Numbered from the stretch's first letter, positions 36,556 to 44,920 are shown. The stretch: DNA of 64,000 bases from an alpha proteobacterium HIMB59 (GCA_000299115.1 CP003801.1:62001-126000); one strand, 5' to 3'. The notes: a model not told the origin generated them from the sequence alone. Program-made: numbers and translations.

Positions 36556-37620
36556 ATGACAACCAAACGATCATTAGTTGAGAGACTAAACCAAGAAGGA
36601 GCTATATGCGCTGAAGGATTTTTATTTGAAATGGAGCGAAGGGGCTATTTAACAGCTGGAGAATTTGTACCTGAAGTAGCTCTTGAATACCCTGAGGCAC
36701 TTAAAAACTTACACAAAGATTTTCAACATGCAGGCTCCGATATAGTAGAGGCATTTACTTATAACGGTCACAGAGAAAAAATGAGAGTAATTGGTAAAGA
36801 GGATTTATTAGAGCCTCTGAATCGAGCTGCTTTAAAAATTGCAAAAGAAATAGCAAACGATGTCCCCCAGGGAACTGAACCAAATTTAATGGCTGGAAAT
36901 ATTTCTAATACTAACATTTGGAATCCTTCTGATCAAAACTCTCAAAAAGAAGTGAGAGGAATGTTTGAAGAAATGATTGGTTGGGCTGTAGATGAAGGGG
37001 CAGATATGCTAGTAGGAGAAACTTTTTATTTTGCTGAAGAAGCCTATTGTGCCTTAGAAGTTATGAAAAGCTCTGGGCTTCCATGTGTTCTTACAATTGC
37101 TCCTATGGGAGAAAATATAATGAGAGATGGTGTTACTCCCTTAGATACTTGTAAAGAATTAGAACAATTAGGAGCTGATGTGGTGGGACTAAATTGTTTT
37201 CGAGGACCAGAAACAATGCTTCCTTATATAAAAGAGATACGAGCTAATGTGAAATGTCATGTAGGAGCATTACCCATTCCTTATCGCACCAATGAAAAAC
37301 AACCAACTTTTTTTAATTTAGATGATTACAATAATTGTAAGTGTGCTGCCCCTCATGGGAGAACCTTTCCCACAGCATTAGATCCTCTCTTTACCAATCG
37401 ATATGAAATAAGAAAATTCATGCAAGATTGCTATGATATCGAAGTTAAGTATTTGGGTGTTTGTTGTGGTGCTAACCCAATGCTTATTCGAGAAGTAGCA
37501 GATGTTATGGGTAAAAACCCCCCTGCCATGCGTTTTCGTGAAAACATGTCAAATCATTTTATGTATGGAACAAACAAAAGAATTCCTGAGCATATTAAAG
37601 ATTATGGAGATAAAGCTTAA
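36556..37620 (+). CDS. Betaine-homocysteine S-methyltransferase-like protein
   Basis: A 354-residue enzyme of the homocysteine S-methyltransferase family. The N-terminal ICAEGFLFEMERRGYLTAG and DIVEAFTYNGHREKM blocks are typical of BHMT rather than MetH. Zinc ligands are in VGLNCFRGP (Cys near 218) and YLGVCCGANP (paired Cys near 300). It would transfer a methyl group from glycine betaine (or an onium analogue such as DMSP) to homocysteine, giving methionine and dimethylglycine. An AGGAAA site precedes the ATG. The short spacer to the previous gene leaves no room for a SAM riboswitch. It links functionally to proXWV at 55 kb. Confidence 0.9.
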   Translation: MTTKRSLVERLNQEGAICAEGFLFEMERRGYLTAGEFVPEVALEYPEALKNLHKDFQHAGSDIVEAFTYNGHREKMRVIGKEDLLEPLNRAALKIAKEIANDVPQGTEPNLMAGNISNTNIWNPSDQNSQKEVRGMFEEMIGWAVDEGADMLVGETFYFAEEAYCALEVMKSSGLPCVLTIAPMGENIMRDGVTPLDTCKELEQLGADVVGLNCFRGPETMLPYIKEIRANVKCHVGALPIPYRTNEKQPTFFNLDDYNNCKCAAPHGRTFPTALDPLFTNRYEIRKFMQDCYDIEVKYLGVCCGANPMLIREVADVMGKNPPAMRFRENMSNHFMYGTNKRIPEHIKDYGDKA

Positions 37621-37973
37621 TTGATAAAAGCTAGATAAACTTCCATAAAAAGCTTAGCAATAAACAAGGTAATAAAAAAATATACAAGTTTTAATGTTAC
37701 TCTTATGATCCTACCGATTTCTAATCCCGCATAGTAGGCTTCAAAAATATTAAAACCATTAAATAAACTATCAATAATAATTTTTTTAGTTTTATGAAGG
37801 AGAAAGGCCAATGGCTTACATACTATGTGGTAACCAAGAATAGCAAATATAATGACTATAATAAGACTGATGTTCATCATGAATGACCATATAATTAAAG
37901 ACAATAACCAGTAGCCTAAAAAAGTCATTCTCTCAACTTGATCAGGTCTTGTAAAAATTTGGAAGTAATTCAA
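37617..37973 (-). CDS. Membrane protein of unknown function
   Basis: A 118-residue protein with a hydrophobic N-terminal half (residues 19-45) and further hydrophobic segments around 55-60 and 90-112. No recognised domain. It follows the leucine dehydrogenase gene with no spacer (stop-to-start abutting), so it is the last cistron of the minus-strand cluster that begins with the MFS gene at 41.46 kb. Its TAA shares TTAA with the convergent BHMT gene. The N-terminus FQIFTRPDQVERMTFLGYWL has a soluble, conserved look, but I cannot assign it. Confidence 0.65.
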   Translation of the reverse strand: MNYFQIFTRPDQVERMTFLGYWLLSLIIWSFMMNISLIIVIIFAILGYHIVCKPLAFLLHKTKKIIIDSLFNGFNIFEAYYAGLEIGRIIRVTLKLVYFFITLFIAKLFMEVYLAFIN

Positions 37974-39008
37974 TTATTGAAATCCTTGCTCTGCAAGCTG
38001 ATTTGATGAAATAGTGCTTAATTGGTTTTTGTTTTTAGATAAAAGCAAAATATTTTTCAACTGATCCTTGATACCGGTTAGTTTTTTTTTGGCCTCAGGT
38101 TCATCATATTCCATGTCTTCTTTAATACTGGATCGAAGTGCAAGGATTATCACTCCTCCTGCATTCACGCAGTAATCAGGACAGTATATAATGCCCTCAT
38201 TAAATAATTTTTGTTCAATATCATCATCAGCTAATTGATTATTGGCAGCACCCAGAACACATTTTACTTTTTTAATTTTACTAAAATCTAAAAATTCTTG
38301 ATTTAAGTCTCCTCCTGTTGCGCAAGGAGAAAAAATATCAATTTGATCAAAATTAGTGTCTTGGTAATTATCTAAATAAACAAAACCATCCCTTTCAATT
38401 AAATCTTTCTTAGATTTAAAATCTACAATTTCAACCTTGGCGCCAGAATTTTTACAAAATTGAGCCAATCGAGTTCCTACTTTCCCATATCCTTTAATCA
38501 ATATTTTCTTATTTTCTAAATTACTTTGATGATTTTGAAATTCTTCATATCCGATCATTGCATTAAAAACACCAAAAGCTGTGCTTAAGCCCGAGTCTGA
38601 ACCTTTCGTGCTACACACGTGTGGAGAGAGTTTCTTTAATTCTATGAGATCCTCATCTACCATTCCAATATCTCCAGCTGTGATGTAGGTGCCATCTAAA
38701 GTTTTTAAAACTTGAGCAAATAATTCATAAAATTGATTTTTATTAACTTTGGCGTTCACAGTCGCCTTTCCTCCACCAAAATCTAAATTTGCTAATGAAT
38801 TCTTATATGTCATGGCCCTAGAGAGTTTTAAAACATCAGATAACTGTTCTTCCTGAGATTGATAAGCAAAATATCTACAACCTCCAAGCGCAGGCCCTCT
38901 TTTTGTATTGTGGATAGCGGTGATGGAGTGGAAACCTGTTGACTCTTCTTGAGCCAAAAGAACTCTTTCATAATTATCGTGTTTTAAATCCTTAAATATT
39001 AGAGTCAT
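37974..39008 (-). CDS. Leucine dehydrogenase-type Glu/Leu/Phe/Val dehydrogenase
   Basis: A 344-residue NAD-dependent amino-acid dehydrogenase. Substrate-site lysines are in MTYKNSLANLDFGGGKA (Lys69 and Lys81). The N-terminal RGPALGGCRYF block marks the leucine/phenylalanine branch rather than glutamate dehydrogenase. The NAD fold begins ILIKGYGKVGTRLA. It deaminates branched-chain amino acids to 2-oxo acids reversibly, and would let imported amino acids feed carbon and nitrogen metabolism. It overlaps mutT by 17 bases. Length and motifs are normal. Confidence 0.92.
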   Translation of the reverse strand: MTLIFKDLKHDNYERVLLAQEESTGFHSITAIHNTKRGPALGGCRYFAYQSQEEQLSDVLKLSRAMTYKNSLANLDFGGGKATVNAKVNKNQFYELFAQVLKTLDGTYITAGDIGMVDEDLIELKKLSPHVCSTKGSDSGLSTAFGVFNAMIGYEEFQNHQSNLENKKILIKGYGKVGTRLAQFCKNSGAKVEIVDFKSKKDLIERDGFVYLDNYQDTNFDQIDIFSPCATGGDLNQEFLDFSKIKKVKCVLGAANNQLADDDIEQKLFNEGIIYCPDYCVNAGGVIILALRSSIKEDMEYDEPEAKKKLTGIKDQLKNILLLSKNKNQLSTISSNQLAEQGFQ

Positions 39009-39429
39009 TGTTCATTAATTTATTAATTATCTTTAGGTCACCTTCTAAGAAATCATAATCACCTAATTTTGAAATATCAATCCATTTCAATTGTTGATGA
39101 ACTTTGTTTTGTAATTCGCCATCAAATTGGAAAATTTGAAAAAAAACAAGTTTCAAATTTTTTGATAATTTCTTGTATTCATAGAGATATTCATCAAAAA
39201 AAAATATTTCATTAATTTCTATATTTAATTCTTCTTTTAATTCTCTTTTTAAAGCCTCTTGGTTATTTTCAGCATCTTTTAATTTTCCTCCAGGAAATTC
39301 CCACTTTAAGGGATGATCTCCTTCTTCTTTTCTTTGACAAATAAGAATTTTCTTATTTTGATAAATTAATCCCCCGACAACAACTTTAGGTAAATTATTT
39401 GTTCTTTGCTCGAGCAATGTAAATTCCAA
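38992..39429 (-). CDS. mutT: 8-oxo-dGTP diphosphatase, MutT/Nudix type
   Basis: A 145-residue Nudix hydrolase. The Nudix box GGKLKDAENNQEALKRELKE followed by ELNI fits G-x5-E-x7-REU-x-EE-x-G-U except that the last Gly is Asn. The N-terminal VVVGGLIYQNKKILICQRKEEGDHPLKWEFPGG is typical of MutT, which removes 8-oxo-dGTP from the nucleotide pool. It overlaps the frameshifted EamA gene upstream by 35 bases and leucine dehydrogenase downstream by 17, so the cluster is a single transcript. The start is taken at the ATG at 39429; a shorter form beginning nearer the PKVVVGG block is possible. Confidence 0.88.
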   Translation of the reverse strand: MEFTLLEQRTNNLPKVVVGGLIYQNKKILICQRKEEGDHPLKWEFPGGKLKDAENNQEALKRELKEELNIEINEIFFFDEYLYEYKKLSKNLKLVFFQIFQFDGELQNKVHQQLKWIDISKLGDYDFLEGDLKIINKLMNNDSNI

Positions 39430-40266
39430 TTAGAATAAGTATGCATCCAAAAAATTGTATAGAATTGAGTTTTTCTTGGAAAAATAAATAACCAAGAATT
39501 GTAGCGGCTATGGGCTGGATTAATAAGGTAAGCGATGATGTGGATGCAGGTAAATAGGCTAAAGCATAAGCAATAAAAGCCTGTCCTAGAAATTGACAAA
39601 CAAAAGCCAACAAAAATAAAACAATAATGGAATTTATTGTCTGAGGAATAAGTTGTTGTTCAAAGATAATTGAGACAATGATTAAGATTATTGAAGTTAT
39701 TACTCCAGAAATAAACATAATTGAGGTCGTATTATATTTTTTTCTTAATTGGCTAATTGTGATTATATAACTGCCATACCAGACAGCTGTTAAAACACCT
39801 AATAAATCTCCAAAAAATTGATCTTTATTAAATTGAAAGCTTTCTCCAAGAAGAAGTGTCATCCCTCCTAAAGATAAACCCGCAGCAATGTAGAAAAACT
39901 TCGTGAACTTTTCTTTCAAAAAAAAATAGGAAAATAATATGACAACAACTGGAGCTAAATTAGATAAAAAAGTTGCTTTGGATACAGTTGTTAATTTTAT
40001 AGACCAGTGCCAACAAATTAAATCTAGTGCAAAAAATAATCCTGAAAAAAAAATACTAAATAATAGTTTTTTACCTCAGGAAATTTTATTTTTTCGATTA
40101 TTCCAGATGAAGAAAAAAATAAAAAAAAGGGTAAGCTTAAAAAAATACGATAAAAGGCAGTCATAATCGGATCAACATCAGAAAATCTGACAAAAATAGG
40201 AGAAAAAGCTATTCCCAAAGCTCCTAAAATTAGAACAAAAAAAGGATTAATTTTATATTTAAGCAA
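39395..40266 (-). pseudogene. EamA/DMT family transporter interrupted by a frameshift in an A9/T9 run
   Basis: Two reading frames together encode one EamA-type permease of about 290 residues. The first begins at 40266 (MLKYKINPFFVLILGALGIAF, then VRFSDVDPIMTAFYR) and runs off frame after FPEVKNYYLVFFF. Adding one base to the A9 run at 40045-40053 restores the second frame exactly: SGLFFALDLICWHWSIKLTT, KATFLSNLAPVVVILFSYFF and on to the stop at 39395. Both halves are well preserved, with no other lesions, so the break is recent, a sequencing error, or tolerated by slippage. EamA proteins export metabolites. The gene overlaps the MFS gene by 8 bases and mutT by 35. Confidence 0.85.
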
Positions 40267-41461
40267 AGACTTCTTCTGATTTTTCTTTTTCGATGATTGG
40301 AAAATGAATAATGGCAGAAAACAATGAGATGATAATAGCCATAATCCAAGCTAAGTCCAAAGACCCGTAAATATCGATAACCAAGCCTCCAACATAAGAT
40401 CCCACAAAAGCACCGCACTGATGGGAAACCATCACGATGCCAAAGAGTGTTGATAAATATCTTGTACCAAAGCGATTAGCGACTATCCCAGATGTTGGTG
40501 GAACAGTAGAGAGCCACAACAAACCTATCAAGCAACTAAAGGCAATAATAATGAAATTATTTGTAGGCAAAATCAAAAGTAAAAAAATTACGATGCTTCT
40601 TGTAAAATAAATAAAAGATAAAACGTATTTTTTTTTGACGATACCTGAAACACGGCCAGATATGAGTGTTCCCATCATATTAAAGATACCAACTAGGGTT
40701 AAGCCAGTGGCTGCAATAGTGGTTTCTAATCCTTTGATTTTTGCAAAAACGGGCAAATAGTTAGATATTAGAGCAACATGAAGTCCGCATACAAAAAAAC
40801 CTAAAATTAAAAATTGATAACTTTTATCTTGAAAAGCTGTTTTAATAACATCTGAGATTTTTCTAGGGGTATATTCTTTTTTATTTTTATTTACTGGTTT
40901 GGGTATCAAAAAAATTAAAGACATAGGAATAAATAATAAAAAGAAAACTGAGACTATTTGAAATGAAACACTCCACTGAAAGGTGGAAACTAAAAACTGA
41001 TTAATTGGTGTAAAAATAAACATCCCAGATGCAGCAAGTGACATCAAAATTCCTGTGACTGTACTTCGCGTTTTATCATCTTCAAAATATTTGGAAACTC
41101 CTCCTATAATAACAGGAACAGAAATAATTCCTGCGGACAAACCTCCAACAACCCCTAAACCAAAAAGGAAATGAAGAGGGTTTATGGCAGAAGAAGTAAT
41201 ATAAAAACTAAGTGAAATTCCTATAAAACCAACTATTAGAGTCTTTACATAACCTTTTTGCTCTGCAAAAGCTCCTGCAATTGGAGACATACAACCCCAA
41301 AGTAAATTAAAAATTCCATAAGTTAATCCAATCATCGATGCGCCAAAAACTGTGGAGCTTAATAAATCTGGTACATAGATTCCTAATGACATTCGAAATC
41401 CATTACCGACTGAAAGGATTAAACCGGCGACAAGAATGAGGAAGAAGGACTTCATTGGCAT
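40259..41461 (-). CDS. Major facilitator superfamily transporter
   Basis: A 400-residue membrane protein with twelve hydrophobic segments. The MFS loop 2-3 region (GCMSPIAGAFAEQKGYVKTL) and the central charged loop (residues about 188-212, PKPVNKNKKEYTPRK) are in place. Residues near the start (GLILSVGNGFRMSLGIYVPDLL) resemble monocarboxylate or oxalate-formate type carriers. The gene is the first of a tight minus-strand cluster with EamA, mutT, leucine dehydrogenase and a membrane protein. The substrate is unknown; a carboxylate or 2-oxo acid would agree with leucine dehydrogenase downstream. Confidence 0.88.
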   Translation of the reverse strand: MPMKSFFLILVAGLILSVGNGFRMSLGIYVPDLLSSTVFGASMIGLTYGIFNLLWGCMSPIAGAFAEQKGYVKTLIVGFIGISLSFYITSSAINPLHFLFGLGVVGGLSAGIISVPVIIGGVSKYFEDDKTRSTVTGILMSLAASGMFIFTPINQFLVSTFQWSVSFQIVSVFFLLFIPMSLIFLIPKPVNKNKKEYTPRKISDVIKTAFQDKSYQFLILGFFVCGLHVALISNYLPVFAKIKGLETTIAATGLTLVGIFNMMGTLISGRVSGIVKKKYVLSFIYFTRSIVIFLLLILPTNNFIIIAFSCLIGLLWLSTVPPTSGIVANRFGTRYLSTLFGIVMVSHQCGAFVGSYVGGLVIDIYGSLDLAWIMAIIISLFSAIIHFPIIEKEKSEEVFA

Positions 41462-41528
41462 AAAATATATTAAAGTTATGAAAAAAATATGTTTATTTTT
41501 ATATCCAAAATCACTATAGTGCCTCGCT

Positions 41529-41612
41529 ATGGGATATCCAAAAAAACACCGTGGACGCAGAAAAATTGGTTCACGTAAACGTCGCGCTAAAAGAAGAGCA
41601 AAGAAGAAGTAG
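41529..41612 (+). CDS. Ultra-small, extremely basic protein (27 aa), ribosomal-protein-like
   Basis: A 27-residue frame starting MGYPKKHRGRRKIGSRKRRA and continuing with more Lys/Arg; 16 of 27 residues are Lys or Arg. Composition and length resemble tiny ribosomal proteins such as bTHX or the basic core of mS38/AURKAIP1-type proteins. A -10 box TATAGT at 41515-41520 would place the transcript start about two bases before the ATG, so the message may be leaderless; there is no Shine-Dalgarno. Codon choice (CGT, CGC, CGA-free Arg mix, AAG run) is richer in G+C than the flanks. Identity as a ribosome component is inference. Confidence 0.6.
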   Translation: MGYPKKHRGRRKIGSRKRRAKRRAKKK

Positions 41613-41635
41613 TTTTAATTATTCTTGATTTCTAA

Positions 41636-42076
41636 TTAACTGTTTAGAATTTCGAAAAGCTCAAGATACTCTTCGCTATCTTTACCTGCTGCAGACTCTA
41701 GTCTATCCAAAAGTTCAAAGGCCTCTTCAAGCCTGTCGGTTTCATAATATAATTCACCCAAGTACTCTAAAGCACCGATGTGCTGATCGTTAATCTTTAG
41801 AGCTTTTAAGTAATATTTTTCAGCTTTTTCAAAATTAGGTTTTTGTTGTTTACGAGTTGCGTACCCAAGATAATTATAAAGATCTGCTTTTGTATATCCA
41901 TCAGGTGTTTCAGTAAGTAATTTATTAAGAGCTTTGATAGCTTTTTCAAATTCATATGATTTTATTAGTTTTTCAGCCTTTAAGTATTCTTTATTTGCGT
42001 CAATTGAACTACTGGAGCCAGCGCTAAAAGCGAGGGATTGAACAAACAAGAAAAGTGTAGCAAAAATTAATTTCAT
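41636..42076 (-). CDS. Secreted TPR-repeat protein
   Basis: A 146-residue protein with a signal peptide (residues 1-19, LIFATLFLFVQSLAFSAG). The rest is three tetratricopeptide-like repeats: AEKLIKSYEFEKAIKALNKLL, ADLYNYLGYATRKQQKPNFEKAEKYYLKAL and IGALEYLGELYYETDRLEEAFELLDRL, with the usual small-residue and aromatic positions. Periplasmic TPR proteins act as scaffolds in envelope assembly. It is monocistronic, diverges from msrB, and resembles in layout the other secreted TPR protein at 62.7 kb. No specific partner can be named. Confidence 0.8.
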   Translation of the reverse strand: MKLIFATLFLFVQSLAFSAGSSSSIDANKEYLKAEKLIKSYEFEKAIKALNKLLTETPDGYTKADLYNYLGYATRKQQKPNFEKAEKYYLKALKINDQHIGALEYLGELYYETDRLEEAFELLDRLESAAGKDSEEYLELFEILNS

Positions 42077-42122
42077 CTTATCTTTTTATACTCACATTGT
42101 TATAGTCAGATTAGGAATAATC

Positions 42123-42590
42123 ATGATTAAATTAAATCGTAGATCCTTTGTTTTATTTTTAACAGGAAGTTTATTTACAGGAGTAAAACCTTTGATGTCT
42201 ATAGAGAAGCTAGAATTGACCGATGTGGAATGGCAAGCCAGATTAAGTAGTGAAGAATATTATATTTTAAGAAAAGAAGGCACGGAAAGACCTGGGACGA
42301 GTATTCTTAATGATGAAAAAAGAAAGGGTACTTATCACTGCGTTGGATGTGAGCAACCACTCTTTAGTTCAGATATGAAGTTTGATAGTGGAACTGGTTG
42401 GCCTTCATTTTTTGATTACCTCCCTAATGCTTTAGAATTTAAAACTGACTTTAAACTTGTGATTCCTCGCAAAGAGTACCATTGTTCACGTTGTGGAGGA
42501 CATCATGGGCACGTATTTAAAGACGGGCCAGAACCCACAGGTCTACGATACTGTAATAATGGATTAGTACTAAACTTTATTCCGGATTAA
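42123..42590 (+). CDS. msrB: Exported peptide-methionine (R)-S-oxide reductase
   Basis: A 155-residue MsrB with a twin-arginine-like signal (LNRRSFVLFLTGSLFTG, residues 4-20). The domain is complete: zinc-binding CVGCEQPLF and CSRCGGHHGHVF, substrate-site FDSGTGWPSF, and catalytic Cys in GLRYCNNGLVLNF near the C-terminus. MsrB reduces methionine R-sulfoxide in proteins. Export to the periplasm through Tat is unusual compared with the common cytoplasmic form; reducing power could come from CcdA, encoded at 35.2 kb. It ends in a TTAA shared with bioY. Confidence 0.93.
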   Translation: MIKLNRRSFVLFLTGSLFTGVKPLMSIEKLELTDVEWQARLSSEEYYILRKEGTERPGTSILNDEKRKGTYHCVGCEQPLFSSDMKFDSGTGWPSFFDYLPNALEFKTDFKLVIPRKEYHCSRCGGHHGHVFKDGPEPTGLRYCNNGLVLNFIPD

Positions 42591-43135
42591 TTTTTTTTTA
42601 TTAATAAGTAAACAGCCAAAATTGCGAGAGCAATTTTCAAAAGTTCACTGTAAATAAATGGCATCAAACCGGCCATTACAGCTTTTTCGATACCGATAAA
42701 ACCTGCTAGGTGAGAAATTCCACATGCAAATGTGATTACGGCACCTACAAAAACTGCAAGAGAAATTTTGATCATCTTTTTGTTAAATAAGTCTTTTGAA
42801 AAATATGCTATTGCCAAGGAAGCCAAAACCATTCCGTATAGAAAGCCAAATGTTGGCGACATAACGTATCCTAAACCACCACCAGCAGCAAAAATTGGCA
42901 GTCCCATCAAACCTAAAATTACGTAACTCAGTGTAGAATAAAAACCAATCATTCCCATTGATGCAGCAATAAAGTAAACAACAAAGGTTTGGAAGGTCAT
43001 AGGCACAGGATAGAAAGGTATAGATACCTTACTTGAAACAGATAAAAGAATTATGCCTAATAAAAAGAAAGCTAATTTGGAAATGTTACTAGTGGAATAT
43101 TGGTCAAGGACCGAAACATTGGTTCTGAATTTCAT
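42587..43135 (-). CDS. bioY: Biotin transporter BioY (S component)
   Basis: A 182-residue membrane protein with about six helices. BioY hallmarks are VSSKVSIPFYPVPMTFQTFVVYF, YVILGLMGLPIFAAGGGLGYVMSPTFGFLYG and the C-terminal PFIYSELLKIALAIL. BioY captures biotin, with or without the energising EcfT/EcfA units; none is next to it, as in many solitary alphaproteobacterial bioY genes. Its presence suggests biotin scavenging, often linked to loss of biotin synthesis in streamlined marine bacteria; the latter cannot be judged from this window. Confidence 0.93.
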   Translation of the reverse strand: MKFRTNVSVLDQYSTSNISKLAFFLLGIILLSVSSKVSIPFYPVPMTFQTFVVYFIAASMGMIGFYSTLSYVILGLMGLPIFAAGGGLGYVMSPTFGFLYGMVLASLAIAYFSKDLFNKKMIKISLAVFVGAVITFACGISHLAGFIGIEKAVMAGLMPFIYSELLKIALAILAVYLLIKKN

Positions 43136-43173
43136 AACTATTTTTTATATCTTTGATCTGGTTTTGGCAATAT

Positions 43174-44133
43174 TTATAATTGAGCCAGTATTAAATCTTT
43201 CAGTTTCAACATATCTTTATTAAAAAGTCTTATTCCCTCAGCTAATTTAAATGATGCCATTTGATTTTCATTTAAATGCCATCTAAATGAATTTTCATTA
43301 ACATTTATTCGAGGTGAGTCTACTGAAATAGCTTTTTCTGGAGTTAGTTTTGGCTGAAGTTCTCCTTCAGATTGATTAAGTTCTTCTAAAAGTGCTGGGC
43401 TTATTGTGAGTTTATCACAGCCTGCCAGATTGATTATTTCTTCTTTATTGCGAAAAGAAGCTGCCATCACAACAGTTTTAAAATTATATTTTTTAAAATA
43501 GTTATAAATTTTTTCAACACTTTCGACACCGGGATCATTGGAAGAGTCATAATCTCTAGAAGTATTGGCTTTAAACCAATCAAGAATTCTTCCAACAAAA
43601 GGAGAAATTAAAAAAGCTCCTGCTTCAGCACAGGCTACTGCTTGAGTTAATGAAAATATCAAAGTGCAATTACATGAAATTCCCTCAGCCTCTAGTTGTT
43701 TCACGGCTTGTATTCCCTCCCATGTTCCAGCTATTTTGATGAGAATTCTGTTTCGACCAACTCCCGATTGTTCGTAACTATTAATAATTTGTTTTGCTTT
43801 TTCTACAGTAGCAGTCGTATTGAAAGAAAGGTCTGCGTCGACTTCTGTTGAAACATATCCTGGAACAATCTTTGTTAGCTCTATACCAAAGGCAATAGCT
43901 AATTGGTCAGATATATAGTCTATTTGGTCAGTGTTTTTATTAAACTTCCTACTTTTCGAATTAGAAATAACTTCTGAGACTAATTTATCGTATCTACCCG
44001 ATTGAACAGCTTTATAAATTAAAGATGGGTTTGTGGTGCAATCATCAGGACTAAATTGCTGAATACTGTCAATGTCTCCAGTATCCGCAACAACAGATGA
44101 TAATTTTTTGAGGCTTTCTAATTGAGTTACCAT
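43174..44133 (-). CDS. tal: Transaldolase
   Basis: A 319-residue enzyme of the non-oxidative pentose phosphate pathway, moving a dihydroxyacetone unit from sedoheptulose 7-phosphate to glyceraldehyde 3-phosphate. The TalB-type N-terminus has DTGDIDSI and DCTTNPSLI; the Schiff-base lysine is Lys133 in RILIKIAGTWEG; SPFVGRILDWFK follows. The length equals the E. coli TalB subfamily. It is monocistronic on the minus strand, 38 bases from the bioY start, so the two could be co-transcribed. All catalytic landmarks are present. Confidence 0.95.
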   Translation of the reverse strand: MVTQLESLKKLSSVVADTGDIDSIQQFSPDDCTTNPSLIYKAVQSGRYDKLVSEVISNSKSRKFNKNTDQIDYISDQLAIAFGIELTKIVPGYVSTEVDADLSFNTTATVEKAKQIINSYEQSGVGRNRILIKIAGTWEGIQAVKQLEAEGISCNCTLIFSLTQAVACAEAGAFLISPFVGRILDWFKANTSRDYDSSNDPGVESVEKIYNYFKKYNFKTVVMAASFRNKEEIINLAGCDKLTISPALLEELNQSEGELQPKLTPEKAISVDSPRINVNENSFRWHLNENQMASFKLAEGIRLFNKDMLKLKDLILAQL

Positions 44134-44189
44134 AAAAATAAATAATCTTTCTTATTAACAGGTTAACCTATATATTAAATAATCTTAAT

Positions 44190-44696
44190 ATGCAAAAAAC
44201 TATTATCATTTGTGGTCTTGCTGATATTCAACACTGTGTTGATAAATACAATCCAGATAAAATGCTAACTATCATTAATCAAAATTTTTCTCCAGATACT
44301 CCAAAAGGGATGAATGAGGATAGACATTTGAAAATGCTTATAGATGATATATCTGAGCCAAGAGAGGGATTTATTTTACCTCAAAAACACCACGCTCAAG
44401 CCTTACTAGATTTTACAAATGACTGGGATACTTCCAAGCCGTTATTGGTTCATTGTCATATGGGCATCAGTCGGTCCACATCAACTAGTCTTGGAGTAGC
44501 TGCAAAATTCGATCCTGATAATATAGAACTGATTATTGAAAATTTAAAAGAGATAGCTCCCCACGCAAGCCCAAACAAAATCATGACTAAGTATTATGAT
44601 GAAATTCTAGGCTTGAATAATCGTTTATTTAGTTCTTTAGCTTATTTTGACCCTGAACCCATTGAAGAAAGCCGTGTGGTTGAATTAAAATTTTAA
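44190..44696 (+). CDS. Tyrosine phosphatase-like protein
   Basis: A 168-residue protein with a dual-specificity/tyrosine phosphatase P-loop: LLVHCHMGISRSTST, catalytic Cys89 and Arg95 (C-x5-R). Upstream acidic residues near 51-55 (LIDDISEP) could supply the general acid. It matches the small predicted-phosphatase group common in alphaproteobacteria (COG5350 type as I recall). The physiological substrate is unknown. A 53-residue four-cysteine protein gene follows after 7 bases on the same strand and is probably in the same transcript. Confidence 0.85.
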   Translation: MQKTIIICGLADIQHCVDKYNPDKMLTIINQNFSPDTPKGMNEDRHLKMLIDDISEPREGFILPQKHHAQALLDFTNDWDTSKPLLVHCHMGISRSTSTSLGVAAKFDPDNIELIIENLKEIAPHASPNKIMTKYYDEILGLNNRLFSSLAYFDPEPIEESRVVELKF

Positions 44697-44703
44697 TTTA
44701 TTT

Positions 44704-44865
44704 ATGAGCAATCAAAATTGTGAGGTTTGCAAAAAAAAGATTAATGACCCTTTATATTGGGCAGATCCGAAATTTTATGATATTCCAAAAAAAATCTTTT
44801 TCTGCGGTGCAAAATGCTCTTTAATTTACTATGAAAAAATTAGAGATTTATTCAAAAATCCCTAA
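44704..44865 (+). CDS. Small four-cysteine zinc-ribbon-like protein (53 aa)
   Basis: A 53-residue frame beginning MSNQNCEVCKKKINDPLYWA. Cysteines are arranged Cys6-x2-Cys9 and, after 24 residues, Cys34-x3-Cys38 (FFCGAKCSLIYYEK). A CxxC followed by an aromatic-FC-x3-C knuckle resembles treble-clef domains of the TRASH/YHS kind, which bind zinc or other metals. It lies 7 bases after the phosphatase gene and ends in TAA at 44865. The cysteine pattern and lack of rare codons support a real gene despite its length. Confidence 0.6.
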   Translation: MSNQNCEVCKKKINDPLYWADPKFYDIPKKIFFCGAKCSLIYYEKIRDLFKNP

Positions 44866-44920
44866 AAATAACACTTTTAGTTATGACAAATTTGCACATC
44901 TGACTTTAAATAAGTGCAAT

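Noticed and set aside
39939-40166. Plus-strand 75-codon frame across the EamA frameshift
   Set aside because: It is the complement of the interrupted EamA gene; Lys/Asn-rich translation of A-runs with no independent support.
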